A stretch of DNA of 30,217 nucleotides from Candidatus Gerdarchaeota archaeon (GCA_016840945.1 JAEORJ010000040.1:1-30217), one strand, 5' to 3'; positions 20,801 to 26,590 are shown, numbered from the stretch's first letter. Translations and numbers: made by a program. Notes: generated by a model from the letters alone, not told the origin.

Positions 20801-22560
20801 TAAAAATACTTCAATATGCAGGTGTTACTCCAATATCTACTTCTGATGGAGTCAAAGCCTTCATTTCCGAATTAGAATTTGGGCAGGAACCAGAAGTAGT
20901 TATAGCTGGTAATTTAGGATTGTTATTAAATTCACCTAATGGCTTTGCAGTTGTTGATAAAAGAAAACATCCATTATTAGATAAAGTAAAACGAAACTAT
21001 GATGGTTCAATTATAATGGAACGTGAATTCTCTCTAGATACTGATCTCTATCTTGACCATCATCGCTTTGAAAATATTCCTTACCTTCCAGGAGTCATCG
21101 GTTTGGAATTGTTCTATGAATTAGCCAACATCGTTTATCCAAAGAATAACATTTTTAGCTTTAATGATGTGGAGTTTAGCTCTGCTGTTAAATTCAAAAA
21201 TGAAGAATCACGAAAATTACGTCTTGTAATGGATTATAGTTCAAATCCAGCTGTGATATTAGAATCAGATATTATTAAGGATAACAAAGTCATCGGTTTG
21301 CCAACTAAACACTTCAAAGCAACTATAGAATTTGGAAAACCTCTCTCTAAATTAGAATCAATACCGAAGATAAATTCTAAGTCAGCAATTAAAGATAAAG
21401 CAATTTATTCTATCCTACCACATGGTTCAAGATTTCAAGTGTTAAATGAAATTGACTCAAATGAAGATGAAATATACGGCAAGATAGCTCAAATAGCTGA
21501 AAATCAGTTATCATATAATAGTAAATCATTCTATGCCAATCCCCTAGCAATAGAATCAGCTTTTCAAGCAGCAGGATTATTAGATATTCTAAAGGATGAG
21601 AAATTAGGTTTACCTTTAGGTATAGAGTCATTAAAATATTATAAGACAAGTAATTTGCCACTATTTGTAATAAGCACCAAAAAAGGAGAAGGAGAATTTG
21701 GTAGCATTTACGATTTTGAAATCATCACTGATAAAGGTGAATTAGTATTAGAAGCTAAGAATTACAAAACAGCTCAAGTAAATTTTGGCATTAATCTTGA
21801 TCCTGTTAAAGAAATCAAAAAAGAGCAATTAAAACAATTATTCCATTTACCGAAAACTACTATTATTGAAATTACATCCACTCACGAACTTGAAGGTCAA
21901 CTTTCCACAGCTCAAATAAAATTAGATGAATTGCTTTGTTCTGAGGAATTATCTAAATGGCAATCTTTCAAAGTTGAAAAAAGAAAAATTGAATGGTTAG
22001 CAGGAGTTCTAACTGCTAAAAAAGCAGTTCAACAATTATATCCAAAGATTGACTATAAAGACATACTAATAGAAAAAACTGAGTTTGGAAAACCAATTGC
22101 AATGATACCAAATAGAAAAACACCTCTAAAAGTATCAATAACTCACAGCAATGGATTTGCAGTTGCAATAGCTGATTCAAAAATAAACACTGGAATTGAT
22201 TTAGAGAAAATAGAATCAAGATCAAAATCAATTGTTGATGAGATGCTCAGTAATGAAGAAAAAGAAACAATAGAGCAGCATTCACCCGGAGAAATAACTG
22301 ATGAGTTGATAACAAAAATTTGGACTGCTAAAGAAGCTGCAACAAAAGTGTTGGGCACAGGATTGAACATTGATTTACGTGATTTGATACTTAAGAAGAT
22401 TAAGAAAGAAGAAATGACATTTGAAATAGATGTAGATAAACTTCCTAAAAGCAGTTTTGAAGTTACGAAAAAGGCCATTAATGGTGATTCACAGTTGATT
22501 TTAATTGCAAAGCTAGCAAAAAATGGTGATTTTGTTGCTGCAGTATGCCAATTATCCTGA
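11806..22560 (+). CDS. Giant single-chain type I fatty acid/polyketide synthase: NPD-NPD-KS-AT-KS-ACP-ACP-KR-DH-PPTase
   Basis: This 3584-residue multienzyme should build and reduce an acyl chain from malonyl units. Domains in order: degenerate nitropropane-dioxygenase/PfaD-like barrel (about 1-260; Arg144 where FabK/PfaD have His); a second such barrel (about 330-590; ECGGH with His473), the likely flavin enoyl reductase; KS1 (about 732-1195; Cys940, His1074, His1112); AT (about 1348-1650; GHSLGEYSA Ser1446, Arg1471, AAFH His1551, malonyl type); KS2 of a different subfamily with a long N-terminal insertion (about 1787-2300; Cys2040, His2188, His2228); two ACPs with Thr2391 and Thr2490; KR (about 2758-3040; GGAQGIT, Ser2945, Tyr2958, Asn2962); double-hotdog DH (about 3055-3340; His3086, ESAFQ at 3250-3254); Sfp-type PPTase (about 3365-3584; GIDLE, WTAKEAATK). 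No thioesterase or methyltransferase is visible. SD AGGTGAT precedes ATG 11806. Its composition matches its neighbours. Chain length and product are unknown. Confidence 0.93.
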   Translation: MKREYTFDNILKTKKPIFAYNPPGLLKVDLIQAVIAAGGVGLIDLERLSLPESEQLIRKCYQDLLGLWGVRIASEDQLKLLMELHNYNFPVLVILSDVQLSKKTINQLKERPFIVLAEVTTLEEAYNQKWVDVYLVKGNEAAGRVGDETSFILSQQFADAGLPFIVQGGIGLYTAPAVFGVGAKGVVLDSQLYLTKESPLPQKWKEWLSKLDATDSKILGTSTKWNYRVYAKLGTKIVKRIIEEEKELLPLSIEERSSTFKDKILSHREMFDSKDLTESLLPLGQDIAFAKTLTEKFPTVKEIIDGIINQIKQQIIFAKTHYPFSEKSEFANELGIKYPIAQGPMANVSENPLFAKEIAKNGALPFLALGSLFENQTLKLIRETQKELTSKPFGCGIIGLEANKKARDVHLKLLQELKPPFVVVAAGTIEQAKEVMNYNIKTFLHTPSAAIFKEAIETKVDYLVLEGMECGGHIGVLTSFVLWELSLYEIAKLRAVLQKEKRKVKIAFAGGIGDRYSAAMVGVIASAIPDLTMSLMWVGSAYITVKEIVETQAIKPLYQQLALDAKETRVLGETVNTRARSIPTPFTEIIVQHELDRLKEGMGLSERKHLFERDNLGATRIAALGQIWNPNGEDDKPNRFMSIDEKGQFEKGNYLIGQIVASLRSVRTIENLHQELVALSQGVIEKKSHEIISNLDEINDLMTNEQRNEQPTLEITNPLRVNQHFEIEGEGVAIVGLGGVFPDALNISDFWRNIINKVYSIKEISQERWGSDIKIFYSEDKNIPDKTYCKIAATIDNFKFNSLEFKIPPQMAISIDRVQKIALVAAKEALADAGLLGDEVDNTRTAVIVGNSMGGESRIEHTRKVYIPEFIATVESSQEFAKIDRNIWSRIKEQIITDYDKRLLPINEDSMPGELSNVISGRIANIFNLRGKNMTTDAACASSLAALNVAVKGLLDNECDVALCGGADCSLDPTTFVKFSKIGALSADGSFPFDKRAGGFVMGEGAGFIVLKRLSDAIKTGEKIYAVIRGLGASSDGKGKGITAPNPLGQKLAVERALEQAKLTLKDIQLIEAHGTSTKVGDVVELEVLNSLGKDIPKHSIAIGSIKSQIGHLKSAAGIASIIKAALALHHKILPPSINFDTPNPNIEWQNSPYYVNTELKDWQKSTKQPRFVGVSSFGFGGTNYHTILEEYVPNQTKGHLPRVMTPEEISEIMNNLGSLSIVPTTKEMIFDSEAWKNYIATNLSLETEPIFFGADTKEKLQTQMLEFVKAIPSNNFEVQGTGKRIRELCYESLSEIKKDNKIGIVCKSFAELDQLIKGALDGLENKSKRLLLRNKGIFYSDDFKVNKIAFLFPGQGSQYVRMGKELYDKYQIVRDTFHEADIITMELMNFKITEAIFALGKSDEEANEALRQTEITQPAIFVVNIAIFRLLQSYGIKPDFVAGHSLGEYSALVASGILSFRDGLRAVIPRGQAMAKFDTKDKGIMASVAAGFDEVDKILAQVDGYVIAANKNSHSQTVISGATIAVKKAMELFTAKGINVVPIPVSAAFHSQIVAPAVSDLRVSLEKLTYNKMEIPISSNVTGDIYPETREEIIALLCEQIASPVEWVKQIENMYENYGVRTFIEVGPKYVLTSFAKGILENKDDILTLASNHPKRGELQHFSEVLTALSVFSYAVQYPKLDDNIFADTFLSPTKQFYKERIVAIEIPTPISEQIRIDSNSPFSSLIDGELGSIITDPNFNDYLELQKPAISAFLKAGFETYRDKIATAMKTHDRFEKLGLTTESIGVSGISLGLPGKKRSVFDPNNFDDILAGENFIEEIPETIRDKMVDKNIVRLVKDAIKGAQFQTITDAAEVIKLAAQKGKFNLAEEYGVDADFVEILDITFQLAFAAGIEALRDAGIPLMPLKVQTSVGKEITKGWALPEPLRDETGIVFASAFPAYSNLISTISQYLTDKFENKHQQEIMSIFNDLISQIKDPSAKQKIEQWLEHNKADLESNKDSQFEFSRKFLFEVLSMGHSQFAQFIRARGPNTQVNAACSSTTQAISIAEDWIRTGRCKRVIVVAADDVTNEQMLEWIGSGFLAVGAATTKADVKEAALPFDKRRHGMIIGMGAVGIVLESEQAIKERGVKPIVDLLGTHIVNSAFHGTRLDRDHISSQMNEFITTIEKRFGLNRNEIAKQLVFVSHETYTPARGGSASAEIDALRKTFGTGIDNIIIANTKGFTGHAMGAGIEDAVAIKILEKGIVPPVANWKEEDPELGHLNLSKGGPANVKYALRFAAGFGSQLTLALFRLNTKDNRFTSQAYEDWLHSLGGSRGTLEVVNKTLRLNEDTSIISKAKTSSSISQPSAITADTQIVKVIVDLISEKTGYPVDMIEPNMRLEEDLGIDTVKQAELFGLLRNKYNLPREEGVRIQDYYSVNKIAEYLSSKMGNAGVKSVEQQVSASLTTDSDKALIIKQITSLISEKTGYPEEMVEPDMELEEDLGIDTVKQAEMFGIIRSKWDLPREEGIRIQDYSTVNKIADYIQNRISTSKPTSQAKTDLGAIDESIKIVPAQRSIVKIIDAPQFPSEKLSLANKHFIIAGEISDFTNELIQLLEKKKVIINSIIDVRKLKTIDALTKAIPHEAIDGLLFIAPKTSKNTIHDYSPKAFFALCKNCNFNQNPTIFTIIPDQLLFGWNDKKSKPIVGSLTGLTKTVAREFSGSNIKTISCIKPDQTMGELLFNDGFIEIAYDEKDLRKAFIVQPMPIDNTPSEKFTPTKDDLILITGGAQGITLEITKEIANNYHSNLALVGRTILPKNIDELMSYDDTQLASLKEELIEKLKSTDEKVTPVKIEKEWSKTTKAITIKRNLLELEQLGSKVNYYSGDVVNSDRMQEILSKIRSDFKSDITGFVHGAGLEISKLIADKSQDDFNLIYDVKAIGFDNIIENVDLSKLNFVICFGSVAGRFGNAGQTDYSAANDYLAKYCWYLRSKGIRATTICWTAWADIGMATRGSVLKILQYAGVTPISTSDGVKAFISELEFGQEPEVVIAGNLGLLLNSPNGFAVVDKRKHPLLDKVKRNYDGSIIMEREFSLDTDLYLDHHRFENIPYLPGVIGLELFYELANIVYPKNNIFSFNDVEFSSAVKFKNEESRKLRLVMDYSSNPAVILESDIIKDNKVIGLPTKHFKATIEFGKPLSKLESIPKINSKSAIKDKAIYSILPHGSRFQVLNEIDSNEDEIYGKIAQIAENQLSYNSKSFYANPLAIESAFQAAGLLDILKDEKLGLPLGIESLKYYKTSNLPLFVISTKKGEGEFGSIYDFEIITDKGELVLEAKNYKTAQVNFGINLDPVKEIKKEQLKQLFHLPKTTIIEITSTHELEGQLSTAQIKLDELLCSEELSKWQSFKVEKRKIEWLAGVLTAKKAVQQLYPKIDYKDILIEKTEFGKPIAMIPNRKTPLKVSITHSNGFAVAIADSKINTGIDLEKIESRSKSIVDEMLSNEEKETIEQHSPGEITDELITKIWTAKEAATKVLGTGLNIDLRDLILKKIKKEEMTFEIDVDKLPKSSFEVTKKAINGDSQLILIAKLAKNGDFVAAVCQLS
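18862..19401 (+). repeat. Tandem duplicated acyl-carrier-protein modules inside the giant synthase
   Basis: Two ACP copies of about 80 residues, offset by 99 residues (about 2353-2433 and 2452-2532), share the core EEDLGIDTVKQAE, the preceding SEKTGYP, and the following REEG-RIQDY and VNKIA-Y motifs. The DNA of the two copies has diverged at synonymous sites, so the duplication is not recent. In both, the residue at the phosphopantetheine attachment position is Thr (codons ACT at 18976-18978 and ACC at 19273-19275) rather than the usual Ser. Tandem ACPs are a hallmark of PfaA-type PUFA synthases and generally raise flux. Confidence 0.9.
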
Positions 22561-22590
22561 TTTATAACCAATTTCACGTCTATACTAAAA

Positions 22591-22600
22591 TTATATTAAG
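22591..22600 (+). promoter_or_regulatory. Possible TATA box before the HTH/TPR gene
   Basis: The sequence TTATATTAAG fits an archaeal TATA element. Transcription starting about 25 bases downstream would begin near 22620, just before an AGGAG (22626-22630), leaving a leader of about 80 bases that contains the palindrome at 22643-22674. This is a sequence-only guess in an AT-rich background. Confidence 0.3.
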
Positions 22601-22642
22601 TAGTTAATTAAAATCAAGTTCAAACAGGAGAATAGATATGGA

Positions 22643-22674
22643 ATGATAGCATATTGACCTCAATATGCTGTCAT
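22643..22674. promoter_or_regulatory. 32-base near-perfect palindrome between the synthase and the HTH/TPR gene
   Basis: The arms ATGATAGCATATTGA and TCAATATGCTGTCAT are complementary at 14 of 15 positions (the odd pair is T/G, a wobble in RNA) and are separated only by CC. The inner 10-base arms match perfectly. No T-run follows, so it is not a typical terminator. It could be a dimeric regulator's operator or a leader hairpin. A well-placed AGGAG lies ahead of an ATG-GAA-TGA mini-frame (22638-22646) that runs into the left arm. Confidence 0.6.
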
Positions 22675-22699
22675 CTAATTCGTTCAAGAAGGGATAAAA

Positions 22700-24553
22700 A
22701 TGGCATTTGCTACTAGATCTAAATTCTTCTGGTCAAGATTCATTGCCACCTGTGTAAAGTATCTAGGCGTAGCAAATACCCAACAAATTCGTTATTTAGC
22801 TGAAAGAATTCTCCCAACTGAAATGAGCCGGCAAAATATTCTTTATCATGTTAGAATTGCAGAAGAAAAAGGTTGGATAGCTACCTTTGCTTCAGCTTTA
22901 GAAATGACTGATGAAAATGAAATTCTTTTTCGTAAAAATTTCCTCAAAAAAATTAATGAAAAAGTTTCTGCTCAAAGGTTTGTTATTATAGGCACAGAAA
23001 CTTTTGATCCTGAATGTGAAGATAAAATAATTCAAATTTGCAAGGAAGTGAATCTGAATTCAATTTCTATACTCGATCCTCAAATTTTACAATTTATAAC
23101 AGATGATTGTATCAAACGCTTATCTTCTACAAAAGAGAAAGCAATAGGTAATCAATCTTTATTTATGGTTCTTCTAAGATTCGGTTGGTTCTGGCTCAAT
23201 ATTAATCCTGAAGTCTCTTTACGAATAATTAATGTCCTGAAAAGCAATAATTCCAAGCATAAATACAATCATTACTATAAAATTGATGTTGATTTATTAG
23301 AAATTGTTTGTATGATTGAGTTAGAAACTTTACCTGAACTTGATACTGATGATCTAAAGAGTTTCTTAACTAAGTGTGTAAAATTATCCTCAGCTAAAGA
23401 TCGAACTGATATTATGAATCTCATGAGTATGACTCTGTTGATTTCAGGGCGATTCTTGGTTACACATAACAAATTGACATTAGCTGAAGAATACCTTAAT
23501 CGTGGTATAAAATATCTTAGGATTTCACGTAGAAAATCAATATTAATGAGAAAATTACATGTAGATGGTTTGTTTGATTTAGGATATATCTATTCTCAAC
23601 AAGGTTGGTTTTACAAAGCATTAAGCATGTATGAAAATATTGAACTGATATTAAAGGAAGAATTTCATGAGACTGATCCTACTTTAAATTTACAAGGCCG
23701 ATTAGCTCTAGCTAGAACTGAATTGTATCTAATGATGGCTTATCCAGCTTATACATTTCAAGATGAAGATTACCGATCATCTCTTGATAAAGCTCTTAAT
23801 TATGCCGATAAAGCAATTCATTATTATCAAGAGACAAAGAATACTTTACTTGTAACAGAAGTAACATTACTAAGTGCATGGATCAATGCCTTGTTAGGTC
23901 GTCTAAAAAGAGCTGAACACCTATTCAAGAAAGGCACAAAAGAATTAGCTGCTCCTGTTCCAGCCAAATTGAATGCCTTTTATTATAATGCTCAAGCTGA
24001 AATTCATCGAAAAATGAACAATTATAGCGCTGCTATTAAGAGCATCTCTTTAGCATTTGATTATTTGAAAATACTGGGGCAAGATATCGGTAAACTCTTT
24101 TGTATGACTCGTTTAGCTGAATTACATGTCAGTTTATCATTAACGGAAAATCAAATATCATATATTTCTTTTGGTAATATGTCTCATCTCTTCAAAAAAG
24201 AAATATCCGATATGGTAAGCCATGTCTTTTTGGAATATGTTAAATCATTAGTGAATTCCTCAGCAATAGTTTCTTTCTATTTAAGTAGTGAAGTGTTACA
24301 AAATCACCCTGAAGTAGACAATTACGCTGATTACTTAAAAATAACCAATATCTCAACAGAATTGTTAGGCGAATCTTTTACTATACTACCATCTAGTTTC
24401 GTTAATAATGAATCATTAAATCGCGCAAAAGCAGTTTGCATTACTGCTCCTGAAAACAAAAGTGATATAGTTAATGATTTTATTTTTGATAATTTTAAAG
24501 ATGAATTAATGGAATTTGATGATACATTTCAAAAATTAATGGCTCAAAAATAG
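22700..24553 (+). CDS. HTH-like N-terminus with TPR-repeat helical body; putative regulator
   Basis: This 617-residue protein is soluble and almost all helical. Residues 10-65 (FIATCVKYLGVANTQQIRYL ... NILYHVRIAEEKGWI) look like a winged-helix DNA-binding segment. Residues from about 255 to 470 contain TPR-like helix pairs, such as AEEYLNRGIKYLRIS, LGYIYSQQGWFYKALSMYENI, ALNYADKAIHYYQETKN and YNAQAEIHRKMNNYSAAIKSISLAFDYL. No ATPase or catalytic motif is seen. The layout resembles the sensor ends of large TPR regulators but without a nucleotide-binding domain. Start ATG 22700 follows an AAGGG-type SD. It lies 139 bases downstream of the giant synthase on the same strand, with a large palindrome between, so it may regulate that operon or itself. 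The function is inferred from architecture only. Confidence 0.6.
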   Translation: MAFATRSKFFWSRFIATCVKYLGVANTQQIRYLAERILPTEMSRQNILYHVRIAEEKGWIATFASALEMTDENEILFRKNFLKKINEKVSAQRFVIIGTETFDPECEDKIIQICKEVNLNSISILDPQILQFITDDCIKRLSSTKEKAIGNQSLFMVLLRFGWFWLNINPEVSLRIINVLKSNNSKHKYNHYYKIDVDLLEIVCMIELETLPELDTDDLKSFLTKCVKLSSAKDRTDIMNLMSMTLLISGRFLVTHNKLTLAEEYLNRGIKYLRISRRKSILMRKLHVDGLFDLGYIYSQQGWFYKALSMYENIELILKEEFHETDPTLNLQGRLALARTELYLMMAYPAYTFQDEDYRSSLDKALNYADKAIHYYQETKNTLLVTEVTLLSAWINALLGRLKRAEHLFKKGTKELAAPVPAKLNAFYYNAQAEIHRKMNNYSAAIKSISLAFDYLKILGQDIGKLFCMTRLAELHVSLSLTENQISYISFGNMSHLFKKEISDMVSHVFLEYVKSLVNSSAIVSFYLSSEVLQNHPEVDNYADYLKITNISTELLGESFTILPSSFVNNESLNRAKAVCITAPENKSDIVNDFIFDNFKDELMEFDDTFQKLMAQK

Positions 24554-24654
24554 AACTTTTATCCATTTTACATAAGATTAACAAAAAATTTTTAATAAAA
24601 TAACAATTATTTTTGGTTAATTATTACTAGGAGTAAAAATTAAAATGAGGAATC

Positions 24655-24891
24655 ATGTTTGCTCACATTCTTAGAACATTACCTCCTAGTGCAAACTTTG
24701 TTTTTTACGTTTTAGACAGATCTGGTCCATTGCCAAGACACGAATTATTAGCTGAAACTAATCTACCAGATAGAACACTAGGTTTTGCACTTGAAGTATT
24801 ATTGAAGAAAGGTCTTGTTGTAAGAATATTAGATAAAAAAGATGCTAGATTAAGAATTTATCACATACCTTCTCCAATAATGCTAACCTAG
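24655..24891 (+). CDS. Small MarR-like winged-helix DNA-binding protein
   Basis: This 78-residue protein is little more than one winged helix-turn-helix. The helix HELLAETNLPDRTLGFALEVLLKKGLV is the HTH, and VVRILDKKDARLRIYHI is a beta-hairpin wing with the basic and acidic residues usual in MarR/ArsR relatives. Stand-alone short winged helices are common archaeal regulators. AGGA lies four to five bases before ATG 24655. An upstream ATG at 24645, in another frame, opens a nine-codon reading frame with its own TAGGAG SD and could couple to this start. The stop codon overlaps that of the convergent gene (see findings). Target unknown. Confidence 0.72.
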   Translation: MFAHILRTLPPSANFVFYVLDRSGPLPRHELLAETNLPDRTLGFALEVLLKKGLVVRILDKKDARLRIYHIPSPIMLT

Positions 24892-26063
24892 ATTTTATTG
24901 GATTTGACTAATGTGAAATTAGTATTGGTCACTATCTTAGAAATCTCTTCTTTAGATAGTGGCTCAATCTCTTTCTTTTTTAGATTTGTTAAACCTGGAC
25001 AATTTTGCAAACAAAAGCCACTTACAAATCCATTTATAAAAGGATGTTCAATTTGCTCTTTATCCAAGCTGATTAATGGATAATAGACAGGAATCTCTTC
25101 GCTATAAAATGATACCTCAATATCCCGATCAAGAATTGTTGTAGTATCATTTCCTAAAGTAATTCCTCGTTTACCTCTATTTTCAATTATTTTCTCAGAT
25201 ATACCAATACAAATCCTATCACATATTGAGCAGTTTATTCTATCATAACCAATTTGATCCATAATTGTTTTGAAATTGATGCTAAAATATTTACTAACTT
25301 TTTTTGGTTGAAATCTATTAATTTTACTCAATTGCATATTTATTTGCTCGATGTTTGAATTGTTATTTTCTAAATCTTCAAGTTGAAATACTATAGGTAT
25401 AGTTATTGCCCCTCTTTTACATAATAGAAAGGCTGCTATAGCATCTTCCAAACTTCCTCTTAATATTGAAACAATCATTCCTTGGGTACCTTGAGGTAAG
25501 CCACCGTATGCTTTGATTTTATTGTCAAATATAAATGCAAATTCATCCTTTACTTCAATCTGTAATCTATAATCGGGATGGGTCAAATTAACAGATAAAT
25601 TCATTTTTTCACTTAAGTTTTCATAAATTTCCTCGCCAATCAATCGTTCTAATTCTATTGAAGTATAATCATGTTTTCCTACTCGTTTGGCTCTGACAAC
25701 AAAAGAGAAATTGGGTTCAATATTTCTTTCTGCTAACATTAATGCTATTCGCTTAATATCTTCTATTCTAGAGCTTGTTCTAATTACAGGGCTTACTGAA
25801 GTTATACCAAAAATATTCTTAGAAATAAGTGAAGAAATTTCCATCGCTTGATCAGAGATTATTTCATCAGGAGTGTCGTCATCAATATTGATTATAATCC
25901 TACCCCAATGCCTATTGATACTTACTTTAAAATTTGAATAATCCATTTTTTTTAGGAAAATTTGAATATTAGAAGCAAGACGTGATTCCATATATCTTCG
26001 AACAGTTGGACTCTTTAGGCTTAGCTCACCAAATCTCACGAAAATTTCAGTCAATTGCTTCAC
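24888..26063 (-). CDS. ThiI-like THUMP-domain protein lacking a functional PP-loop
   Basis: The 391-residue protein follows the ThiI layout: an N-terminal ferredoxin-like and THUMP RNA-binding region (FVRFGELSLKS at 8-18; FVVRAKRVGKH near 121-131), then GGLPQGTQGM at 187-196, which in ThiI leads directly into the ATP-binding PP-loop SGGIDSPVA. Here that loop reads RGSLEDAIA (202-210), so the Ser, second Gly and Ser of SGGxDS are lost. CSIC (278-281) keeps the archaeal C-x2-C, and FCLQNCPG ends the domain. ThiI makes 4-thiouridine at tRNA position 8. This copy probably binds tRNA but cannot adenylate it in the usual way. The start is GTG 26063, placing the conserved FGE at the usual distance; its SD is weak. 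It lies 105 bases after the TFS-like gene, same strand. Confidence 0.75.
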   Translation of the reverse strand: MKQLTEIFVRFGELSLKSPTVRRYMESRLASNIQIFLKKMDYSNFKVSINRHWGRIIINIDDDTPDEIISDQAMEISSLISKNIFGITSVSPVIRTSSRIEDIKRIALMLAERNIEPNFSFVVRAKRVGKHDYTSIELERLIGEEIYENLSEKMNLSVNLTHPDYRLQIEVKDEFAFIFDNKIKAYGGLPQGTQGMIVSILRGSLEDAIAAFLLCKRGAITIPIVFQLEDLENNNSNIEQINMQLSKINRFQPKKVSKYFSINFKTIMDQIGYDRINCSICDRICIGISEKIIENRGKRGITLGNDTTTILDRDIEVSFYSEEIPVYYPLISLDKEQIEHPFINGFVSGFCLQNCPGLTNLKKKEIEPLSKEEISKIVTNTNFTLVKSNKI

Positions 26064-26168
26064 TTCTTGTTAAAAAAATAAACCAAGGTACATAAAGTTA
26101 CTGAAATATTGGTTTAAAATAAGCATTATAAAAATAAAATGGAAAATGAGACAAGAACAGGGAAATGA

Positions 26169-26435
26169 TTAATCATATTCCATTTGTTCTAACATATCAC
26201 CATATGAATCTTCTAGTTCTTCTCTCTCTTCATCAGTTAATGCACGTTGTTTTTTAACTTCAGTTACTTCTAACTTTTCTTTTTCGCTGTGTTCAATTTT
26301 ACGTGTTAAAGTGTAATCTTGAGATTTAGTTTTAGTTAATTTAACCTTTTTGCCACAGCTCGAACAAACTAAATAACTGCCTTTATCTTCTCTAACGGGT
26401 TTCATAAGACTTCCGCATTTATCGCAAAATTCCAT
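26169..26435 (-). CDS. TFS/RpoM-like N-terminal zinc-ribbon protein without the C-terminal ribbon
   Basis: This 88-residue protein begins with a zinc ribbon of the archaeal TFS / RNA polymerase subunit M (Rpb9, TFIIS-like) type: Cys4-x2-Cys7 and Cys24-x2-Cys27 around a [12 protein letters not shown] turn. A charged linker and an acidic tail ([20 protein letters not shown]) follow. Full TFS is about 105-115 residues and ends in a second ribbon carrying the DE cleavage-stimulating pair. That ribbon is absent here and there is no frameshift to explain it. So it may dock on RNA polymerase without stimulating cleavage, or be a paralogue with another role. GAGGTGAAG upstream of ATG 26435 is a good SD. 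Confidence 0.75.
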   Translation of the reverse strand: MEFCDKCGSLMKPVREDKGSYLVCSSCGKKVKLTKTKSQDYTLTRKIEHSEKEKLEVTEVKKQRALTDEEREELEDSYGDMLEQMEYD

Positions 26436-26461
26436 TTTGCTTCACCTCATGCTGTGAGATT

Positions 26462-26552
26462 TCGATTTGACAATCGATTTACTCTTTAAATGTTATGATT
26501 TCTCCTAACAATGTAAGTGTTCGTTAAAACTTATTAAACAACCACACTTACA
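26462..26552 (-). promoter_or_regulatory. Structured leader of the TFS-like gene: three consecutive stem-loops
   Basis: In transcript order (minus strand), the leader holds a 9-bp stem with arms at 26544-26552 and 26512-26520 (ACACTTACA/TGTAAGTGT on plus) around a 23-base loop. Next is a 5-bp stem at 26491-26510 whose loop contains GGAGA on the RNA strand, then a 6-bp stem at 26462-26477 (TCGATT/AATCGA, four-base loop). Together they fill most of the gap between the likely TATA box and the SD. Confidence 0.45.
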
Positions 26553-26590
26553 CTTAAAGTTATCGGAATAACAAATTGTTGGATTTTTAC

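Noticed and set aside
12492..22577. Many minus-strand reading frames of 60-144 codons within the giant synthase
   Set aside because: They lie antisense to a clearly coding frame with intact motifs throughout, and are Ser/Leu/Ile-rich shadow translations without SDs or domains.
24645..24674. Nine-codon upstream frame before the 78-residue winged-helix gene
   Set aside because: It has an SD but is too short to support as a gene; noted only as possible translational coupling.
26165..26176. Palindrome ATGATTAATCAT at the end of the TFS-like gene
   Set aside because: Perfect but AT-rich and includes the stop codon; no T-run in the direction of transcription, so neither a terminator nor an operator is supported.
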